A stretch of DNA of 64,000 nucleotides from Rhizophagus irregularis (Eukaryota; Glomeromycota; Glomeromycetes; Glomerales; Glomeraceae), in assembly GCF_026210795.1 (NCBI RefSeq), contig NC_089440.1:4340001-4404000 (forward strand), read 5' to 3'. The translations under genes and the position numbers were made by a program. The notes below the pieces were generated by a model. The model was given only the letters and a program-made list of their open reading frames with translations, searched no databases and was not told the DNA's origin. Below are positions 56,520-64,000 of this stretch, one piece after another (within the stretch, counting starts at the first letter, position 1; the number at the start of each line of letters is the position of its first letter).

Positions 56520-58483
56520 ATAGAAGGGGTAGAATTTACCCAACCTTCAGGAAGTAGCACTTCAGCTGCTTTGATGAGTTCTTCGATAGCTCAGCAACCT
56601 ATACAGACGAATAGTAATATTAACATAGGGCTGGATGCCTCTATGCATGCTCAAATCAACGCAAGTTACCCTGGTCAGAATACAACTTCTAAAAAAGTGA
56701 AGAAAGATGACAGTTGGACTATTATTAAAAAGACTCAACGTTTTAGTATTTTCATTCTGCAAGATAGTCTTCCAGGCAATAATATTATTACTAAGAAAAA
56801 TTTTGTATATAGAAAAATTTCAGATGTGCTTAGGCTAATTTCATTGGCACCAACTTCCATTAAAGGTATTAAGGTAATTTAAGCAACATATGAAACGGAA
56901 GCACAAGCGGCTGAAGTTTGTGCCAAGAAAATTGCAAATGATAATGATATAAGATTTGCTAAATTGGAAGTAATCAACAATCAGCAACATGATAATCTTA
57001 ACGATTATGAAATTAAAATCTGGGATGTTCCACTAGATGTGAATAAGCAGATGTTAGAAGTATATTTGAAAAGTTTTGGACCAATTAAAACCCTCAAATT
57101 TAATGTTAAAAATTTATACTATGAAGTAATAGTTAGATTTAACGGCAAACAAGTGGAAGAAAAATTTAAAGACTTATGATCATTGAGATTTTGCAAGTAT
57201 GTGTTTAGGATTTTTCCATCTAACTTAACCAAGGACGAAAGGAATTTACGTTTTAAATATGAGTTGAAATTAGCTAATTTACCTGTAAGTACATACGCTG
57301 CAGATTTGAAAGATATTATCATACAAATAAAGGCAAAATCATGTTTAAATCTTCAAGAATAGGTTTTCAAAAAATTATGAGAAAGAAAGGTTTGCATTTG
57401 TCTTTTTTGATAATGAGAATGACTTTAATAATGCCCTAGGAAAAAAATTCTCTTTTAACAATCGAGGCTTAGTTTTCGTTAATTATGATGCAGTCACGTG
57501 CCACATATGTGGTTCTCCTTATTATCGAGTCAGAACATGTCCAGAAAATCAAAGGAAAAGAAACATGTTATCAACACATGAAGTTTATCAACAGATTTAT
57601 AGTAGATATGGAGTAAAAGCATCCAGACTAAGTATAGGATTCAGACCATTATTTTCTAGAAATTCACAATATCAATCTGGATAAAAGTCAGAAGGCATGC
57701 ACAATTCGGGTAATTATGAAGTCGAACAAGAAATGCCATTACAAGTGGTCTTTCAAGTTATACTGAGCTGCAAAGAAAATTAAGACAATACCCAACGTAA
57801 GAGCAAATGTTTTAACATCAAGTCAAGGTCCATCTCAATCTTACAAAGGAAAAGGAAAACAACAAGAGATATAAGAACCAGTAAGAAAACCTTGGAATCA
57901 ACAGAATATTAATCCTACACCAGTTAATAATGAGGGTGATAGGCTGAATAGATTGAAACGACAGATGGAAAAATTCATGAATATGATACAAAGATTGAAT
58001 GAGAGGGTTTCAAATTTAGAAATTAATCATATTAATCAAGCTGAGATTTTGAGTAATAGAAAAGTAGAATTAATGTTTGCTAAAGATGATAATACGTTCA
58101 TGAATAATAATAATAAAAAGGTAAAAGAATTTCAACAAACACGTGATATATATATCAAAAAAAATATTTCGCCAAATGTACAAACTCGTACATTATCTCC
58201 TATGGAAGAAGATAGTAAAGTAAATAAAACAGTTGGGACAGAAAAGTTCATATATGAACTATCAACCGTGCTGGGTACATCACCTTCGTCCCCAAAAAGT
58301 CAAGAAGGAAATACACAACGATTAGATAATTTTGAAGCCAGAATAGATCAGGCGTTTAGTATTTTGACAGATATGTCTGGAAAATTTGACCATTTAATGA
58401 ACAACCAAATACCATATGTCAATGAAGACAGGGCTAGGGAATTCAATAACGGAACAACTAACCCCCAATATAATCAACAATGA
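56520..58483 (+). pseudogene. LINE ORF1 (RRM, zinc knuckle, coiled coil), broken
   Basis: Pieces in order: a Ser/Gln-rich start (56571-56882), an RRM-like region (I-K-I-W-D-V-P-L-D-V-N-K, L-K-S-F-G-P-I-K-T-L-K-F), a second half with A-F-V-F-F-D-N-E-N-D-F, then C-H-I-C-G-S-P-Y-Y-R-V-R-T-C near 57500. In a CCHC knuckle the ninth residue should be His; here it is Tyr. The tail (57953-58483) is a Gln/Asn-rich coiled coil. Stops at 56880, 57177, 57359 and 57682 and at least two frameshifts mean no full product. In an active element it would bind the element RNA. Confidence 0.8.
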
Positions 58484-58539
58484 TAGTACAACATATAGAT
58501 ATTTAACCATCTATCACTGGTATTAGGAACATTAATAAT

Positions 58540-59280
58540 ACATTTAAGATAACAACAATTAATGTGTCGGATTAAATACAATACTTAAGCAAGAACAAGT
58601 TTTAAATTATATGAAAATTAATAAGATTAGTTGTTTAATAGTCACAGAAACAAAACTTCAAACTGCTAGTGCGAAAATGATTTATAAAGATTATAAGGAT
58701 ATAACGACTTGGTGGTCATGCGATGATAACAACCATTTTTCGACTGGAGTCAGGATTATAATGAATAACGATTATGCAAAATATGTTATCAAAAAAGATA
58801 TCATTAAAGGTCGAGCTTTAAAACTTACGTTACTGTTGAAAGGAAAGATTCATTTCACAATAATCACAATTTATAACTTTTCAAATAATAGTTATAAAGA
58901 TGAAATTTTGGAATTTTATACGAAATTAGAAGAAATTTTAACAGCTGAAAAAAAATTACAAGCTAAAATAGTCTGTGTTGGAGATTTTAATGCAAGTTAT
59001 GATACAGCGATAGCTCAATAAAGAGCAAATCGAAAAAATTTTTGGAAAGATCGTATTTTTCTGATATTAAAAAAAAACATTATGGTTGATATTAATTTAA
59101 TTTACCATGATAAACCGTTGAATACATGGAAGAGATCAGATAAAAAATCTAGAATTGATTACATATGAGTCACAGAAGATTTAGTACCAGATACTATCTA
59201 CGCGTCTACGAATAAAGTCCACATATTTGAAACTGATCATTCAGCTGTAACAGTATATTTCCAAATAGATGACCTGTTTC
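58540..59280 (+). pseudogene. LINE ORF2, APE-type endonuclease domain, broken
   Basis: T-I-N-V at the start, then after a frameshift near 58565 G-L-N-T-I-L-K-Q-E-Q, I-V-T-E-T-K-L (catalytic Glu), V-G-D-F-N-A (58978-58995), S-R-I-D-Y-I and T-D-H-S-A-V (catalytic Asp-His). In an active element this domain nicks the target DNA to prime reverse transcription. In-frame stops at 59019 (TAA) and 59167 (TGA where W is expected in Y-I-W) disrupt it. Confidence 0.82.
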
Positions 59281-60225
59281 ATACAAAACAATTATTTAAA
59301 AAGAAAAAATATAATAATAACAATTTGAAAGTGGATTATAAGAAAATAGATAGTCAATTATGGGAAACATATGCAGAAAAAATAGAAAAGTTATTGGATA
59401 AAGAAAAAGATATAATTGATAACGTAGAAATTTTGATCAATAATATAAATAGAATATGGAATACAATTCGAGATACGTTTAAAAAAGCTAATAATGAATT
59501 GCTGAAAAAGAAAGGTAACCCGAACAAAGAAGTGCTACCAAAAACAATTGTGTTTTATAAGAGATTTTTACATAAATTATCATATATTTTAACAAATTTA
59601 TTTAATGGAAAAAAAGATCATGAGTTTGAATTTAACTAATTATAGAGAGTGTAAAAAATTTATAGAAAAGCATTATGAAACAATATCAGAAATATGTTTT
59701 AAATTTGCAATAGACATAGATGGACTGCTCGACAAAAATATAAAAGAGTTTAAAGAAATAGTCAAGATAGCCTTTAAATTAGTTCAGGTGAATTTTGCTG
59801 AAGAAAGTAAAATATATAAAGAAGAGAAAATGAAGTTTTATATCCAATGACGGTGTGAGGATCTACAAGATAATAAAAAAAGATTCTTAGATTTCATGTT
59901 GAATAGAAAAAGAAGCAAAATTGTTTTGGATAAAATAGTGATAGAAAAAAATTCAGTAAAACAATTAATTTCAGATGAGAAATTGATAGAAAATGAGTTG
60001 ATCGAACATTTCAGATCATTTGCGGGAAAAAAGTTGAATTCAAATGAAAAGTTAAAAGAAAGATGGATTCGTCAATATAGCCCTAAACAAGACATAAATG
60101 AATGTTGGTATAACGAGGTTATTCAACCTATTAGTAAGAGTGAATGGGACCATATGATTAGACAGCTAGCAAATGATAAAGCGCCAGGAATCTCCCAAAT
60201 ATTGAATGAAATGCTCAAACACATG

Positions 60226-61150
60226 GGAACTTCTAGAGCTCCGAACAGGTCAGCCAAATTCAGGTAACCTGACCTGACCTGACCTGAAATTCAGGTCAGG
60301 TATGAAGATTGACCTGACCTGATTGACCTGTTGACCTGAAACTATTGATTCTACTATATAATAAAAGTGAGTTGCAGTATTGCGATTCACTTTTTTATAT
60401 TGATTTTATATAATAAAAGTGAGTTGCAGTATTGCGATTCACTTTTTTATATAGATTCTATATAAAAAAAAGTGAGTTGCGGTATTGCGATTCACTTTTT
60501 TATATTGATTTTATATAATAAAAGTGAGTTGCGATATTGCGATTCACTTTTTTATATTAATTCTATATAAAAAAAGTGAATCACAATACCGCAACTCACT
60601 TTTTTATATAAAATATATATAAAAAAGTGAATCGCAATACCGCAACTCACTTTTTTTATATAAAATATATATATAAAAGTGAATCGCAATACCGCAACTC
60701 ACTTTTTTTATATAAAATATATATATAAAAGTGAATTGCAGTATTGGGATTCACTTTTTTATATGATTTTAATATAAAAATGTTGAATCGCAATATTTCA
60801 AGAAAAAACGTTGCAAAAACGTTTTTTCATAATATTATATTAAAAAAATGTTTCGTAACGTTTTTTTTTTGATATTTCAATAATAACGTTGCGTAAAACA
60901 TTTTTTTCATAATGTTATATTAAAAAAAACGTTTTGCAATATTTTTTTTCAATATCTTAATAAAAAACGTTGCAAAAACGTTTTTAGTTTTTCATAATAT
61001 TATATTAAAAAAAAAAGTTTTGTACCGTTTTTTTTCAATACTTTAATAAAAATAGTCCTGAAATTTTTCAGGTTTCAGGTCAGGTCAGGTCAAACAGACA
61101 ACCTGATATAACCTGACCTGACCTGACCCATTCGGAGCTCTAGGAACTTC
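60226..61150. repeat. 8-bp target site duplication GGAACTTC
   Basis: GGAACTTC at 60226-60233 and 61143-61150, directly abutting the MITE termini. Removing the element and one copy restores an uninterrupted RT frame across the site (K-H-M-G-T-S-M-K-S). Confidence 0.9.
60234..61142. mobile_element. hAT-type MITE / foldback element, 909 bp
   Basis: Terminal inverted repeats TAGAGCTCCGAA / TTCGGAGCTCTA with an 8-bp target duplication, and TAGAG ends fitting the hAT consensus. Subterminal CAGGTCAGGTC-type repeats occur at both ends (60262-60345 and 61070-61135). The interior is two arrays: about eight units of a GTGAGTTGCxxTATTGCGATTCAC palindrome-like motif (60365-60775), the first four in one orientation and the following in the reverse, then AACGTTGCAAAAACGTT-type units (60780-61060). 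No transposase. Confidence 0.9.
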
Positions 61151-62636
61151 AATGAAAAGTGTCATATTAAAATTAGCAAATTTATGTTTACAAGTTGGTA
61201 ATATCCCTGAAGAATGGAGACATGCGTTATTGTATCCTATCCCGAAGACAATGGATTGGAAATACTCATTAACAAAAACTAGACCAATAATCCTTCTAAA
61301 AATCTTGAGAAAAGTGTTAGTGAAAATTGTTACAAAAAGATTATCTAAAGTTATTGCAAAGCATAATATATTAAAAGGAGGTAATCACGTGGGGCTACCT
61401 GGTGGATCTACAGAGGCACCTCTAAGAATCATTAATACATGTATCGAAGATGCAAAGAAGAATAATAAAGAGTTATGGTTGACTTTCCAGGACCTCTCTA
61501 AAGCTTACGATATGGTAGATATTAAGATGCTTAAATTAGTATTATAAAGAATTAAGATTCCAAAGGTTTTGATCTGTTTGATGATTAACTTATTTACAAA
61601 TAGTAAAAAAAAGTGTTATAAAAGAAAAAAGAATAATGAAACAATATACGTCTATTATAGGAATAGATCAAGGTGAGGTCATTTCACAGCTGCTATGGAC
61701 AATTTATTACGATCTATTGCTCGCAAAAATTAATTCATTAAAAATGGAATATGAAATTGAGCATTGCTTTAAAAGTAATGTACAATCAGAGCAAAGAAAA
61801 ACTCAAGATCAATATATCATCACAGTCATACATGAATAACGTCACATGGATTACTAAAAATAAAGCTCAGTTAGAGCAGATCTTGAAAATTGCAGGTGAA
61901 TTCAACATTATGAATAATATACAAACAAATTATGATAAGTTTGAAATGATAACGAATAAAAAGTTAGATAAAGATATTGTTGAAGTTAATTTCAGATCGT
62001 CAAAAAGAATGGTTAAACCATTAACATCAAAAGAATCTGTGAGAATTTTAGGTGTTTGGATTAATTTAGATTTAAAAACTAATTATGTCTTTAATCAATG
62101 CAAGGATATTATTAAAAGATATAATAAAACAATTAGCTTCAAACAAATAACAGATTTGCAGATGAAATATATATATAATCACGTGATTATTCCTCGTGTT
62201 GATTATAAAGCACAATTGTTAGTTTAGACAAATTCTCAAACAGAAAAATTAAATTCTACCTGTAGATATATGTTTAAAAGAAAAGCGTCATTACCACTTA
62301 CTACTCCTAATAGTATTATACATTCATTATTGGGCTACGCTATCAAAGATATTAATACGATTCAAGCTCAAAGACAGTTAAGTAGATTATACAATCAAAT
62401 GATATCAAAGGGTGTGATGAAAGATATTTTTGAAGTAGATTGTAAACAATTGCAAAGTGAATTATTATTTAATAAATCTCCATTAGCAATATGGAATATT
62501 AGTTTAAAAGATTTACAAGTAAAACATTATTTGTTAGCAATTGCTTTTAGCACTTTTATACGACAATATCGCTTAGTAAAATCGAAGTGGTGTGAAAGTT
62601 AACCAGATTAGGGGGATTAATACAATAGTAGAAATA

Positions 62637-64000
62637 TGCTGATGAAAATATTTACAAAGGGAATTAGTAAGGAACTGAAAGGGAAAAATGTTTATTTTGC
62701 TAGTCAGTTAATGTCGTCAGATGGTACATGTCTTTTGAGATATAAAGATTTGAAACACAGAACTAAGATAAATACACAAGGTAGAATCCCTAGTTGGTTC
62801 AAGTTTATAGAAACTAAGCTTATTGAAGCACCTTTAAAATCTAAGAAAGTGAAAACTGATTATCAATTAGGATATAATATACATAGTGTAGACATAAAAA
62901 TTGATAATTTAAAAACAAAAAATTGGATAACAACCTTTCATGATAAACCTATAATAGGGCGTGTTTTAGATAATTCAAATGAGGACAAAATTTGTATAGA
63001 ACATTGGATACAAGACCTAGAAAATGATCAAATATCACCATCAGTACAGTTACCAATCCTTAAAAAATGTGGAAGATGTGAAGTGAAAATGAATCAAATT
63101 AGAAATAAAAAAAGTAACATTAAAGTAAGGTTTATAACAGATATTAATATAGAAAATTGTGTTAAAATTAATGCAAATTTAATACAAAATAATTGTTATA
63201 TAGCAGATATGGCTATTTACGAGGCGTTAGCTCAAGCGGAATGTAAATATTACAGAAAAACGTCTATAAATGAATGTATTATTAAAAAAGTAAATGGCTT
63301 ATTCAAATATATACATCCAAGTGATTATCGTAATGTGTTGATAGAAATTGCAAATAGTTTAACGCAAGAAACTGATATAGAGATTTATACAGATGGGTCA
63401 ATGAAAAATGTAGCGACTAGCGAAATATTGATAGATTATGCATTTGTAATTAATGCTCCTATAAAGAAAAGTTTTAATTGTGAAATTGTAGATAATCTGT
63501 CCTCTAATAAGACTGAATTAATGGCAGTGATATTAAGTTTAATGATCTGTCCTAAAGCTGCAAATGTTGAAATATATAGTGATTTTCAATGGGTAGTTAA
63601 TACATTTAATGATTTAAACTTTTTGACGATTAAAGATATAGAAAGATCAAAAGTTAATTATAAGGTTTTATGGTTATGTTTATTCAAGATAATTAGGATC
63701 TATAGTCTCAAAGTAAAGATAATTAAAGTTAAAGCGCATGGTGATTGTGATTATAATAAGGAAGCAGATAAGCTCACTAGATCTGGTGCTGAGAAAAATG
63801 TATTAATAATAGAGGATAAATTGTTATTACACAATGGTACGATTTGTTGGAGAGATATGCTTATAGAATGTAATCCCATTCTTACGATAAAGGGAATCAA
63901 GGACGTTCAATTTATAGAAGAATTTCTAATGCTACGCCGTAATAAAGTTTATAGACAATCAGATCTATTAAGGCTGATAGATTGGAAAATATCTTTAAAG
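62637..64000 (+). CDS. LINE ORF2 C-terminal part with RNase H, open to the window edge
   Basis: An open plus-strand frame from ATG 62637 to the last base (about 454 codons, no stop in the window), in a different phase from the upstream RT. The first 250 residues form the connection region (C-G-R-C-E-V-K, E-A-L-A-Q-A-E-C). RNase H follows with its acidic set in place: Y-T-D-G-S (63392), K-T-E-L-M-A-V, Y-S-D-F-Q, then K-A-H-G and N-K-E-A-D-K-L. The enzyme would remove the RNA strand after reverse transcription. It is the best preserved part of the element, though probably not translated in context because the upstream domains are broken. Confidence 0.8.

Larger units (their letters stand above)
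59281..62602 (+). pseudogene. LINE ORF2, reverse transcriptase region, broken and split by a MITE
   Basis: A linker with helical content (59325-59850) leads to the RT fingers: N-D-K-A-P-G-I-S (60170), interrupted at 60234-61142. It then continues with I-P-E-E-W-R-H-A-L-L-Y-P-I-P-K, T-R-P-I-I-L-L, and L-S-K-A-Y-D-M-V-D (catalytic Asp of motif A). The Y-x-D-D box is Y-M-N-N (about 61831): both catalytic Asp codons are Asn codons, so the polymerase is dead. Stops at 59848, 61545 and 62225 add to the decay. The thumb-like part is at 62270-62602. Confidence 0.85.
56450..64000 (+). mobile_element. Non-LTR retrotransposon (APE + RT + RNase H), decayed, runs off right edge
   Basis: Two-ORF LINE on the plus strand. 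ORF1 (about 56520-58483) has an RRM-like RNA-binding region, a damaged zinc knuckle and a coiled-coil tail. ORF2 (about 58540 onward) has an APE endonuclease, reverse transcriptase and RNase H. About ten in-frame stops and several frameshifts break it, and a hAT-type MITE (60234-61142) splits the RT. The 5' end is uncertain (no target duplication seen) and the 3' end is outside the window. Confidence 0.88.

Noticed and set aside
60365-60775. CRISPR-like look of regularly spaced repeats
   Set aside because: Units are palindromic, change orientation and sit between hAT-type inverted ends in a eukaryotic LINE; no spacers and no cas genes.

Overview
The window looks like nuclear DNA of an arbuscular mycorrhizal fungus (Glomeromycotina, Rhizophagus-like). 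This is inferred from the very AT-rich, homopolymer-rich sequence, short (76-100 bp) GT-AG introns, a large same-strand family of BTB-TLDc proteins, eukaryotic single-copy genes (HSF-type factor, DNA topoisomerase II, an intron-bearing tRNA-Ala) and decayed non-LTR, hAT and Tc1/mariner-type elements. No database search was possible, so the organism is not proven.

Layout. 1-867: 5' part of an HSF-type DNA-binding protein gene (minus strand, running off the left edge). 868-5742: AT-rich DNA with no gene I can support. 5743-8660: a minisatellite, then a tandem array of five small paralogous single-pass membrane proteins (minus strand). 8870-35150: six intact two-exon BTB-BACK-TLDc genes, all on the minus strand (11203-12986, 16172-17919, 20027-21637, 24161-25875, 26919-28620, 32262-34098), mixed with decayed copies, a solo BTB exon and segmental duplications that carry a ~400 bp dispersed repeat. 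36407-41253: five-exon DNA topoisomerase II (plus strand) with an unusual repeat-rich N-terminal extension and almost no C-terminal domain. 43262-43708: unknown coding relic. 43743-43833: tRNA-Ala(AGC) with an 18-nt intron. 44143-48295: one BTB-TLDc relic and two more intact genes. 49044-51039: an apolipoprotein N-acyltransferase-like membrane CN-hydrolase gene whose frame closes only with a 1-nt microexon. 51249-52074: a frameshifted BTB pseudogene. 52075-56450: gene-poor DNA with a Tc1/mariner-type MITE. 56450-64000: a decayed non-LTR retrotransposon (RRM/zinc-knuckle ORF1; APE endonuclease, reverse transcriptase and RNase H in ORF2), split by a 909 bp hAT-type MITE and running off the right edge.

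How the parts relate. All eight intact BTB-TLDc genes share one architecture: exon 1 encodes the first half of the BTB fold, followed by a phase-2 intron of 76-90 bp, then BACK and TLDc. For every one, the exon sum I derived is an exact multiple of three. Six of eight end in hydrophobic segments, suggesting membrane-anchored TLDc/BTB adaptors. Five of the six genes in the 11-34 kb cluster, plus the solo-exon pseudogene, carry a TCACGCC-like element a few bases upstream of a TATA-like run. The small-protein genes have their own conserved TATAAATA-type upstream region, and parts of that upstream block recur beside BTB-TLDc genes and relics. The locus therefore behaves as one expanding, decaying neighbourhood of two membrane-associated families, and this is the best candidate here for an undescribed system.
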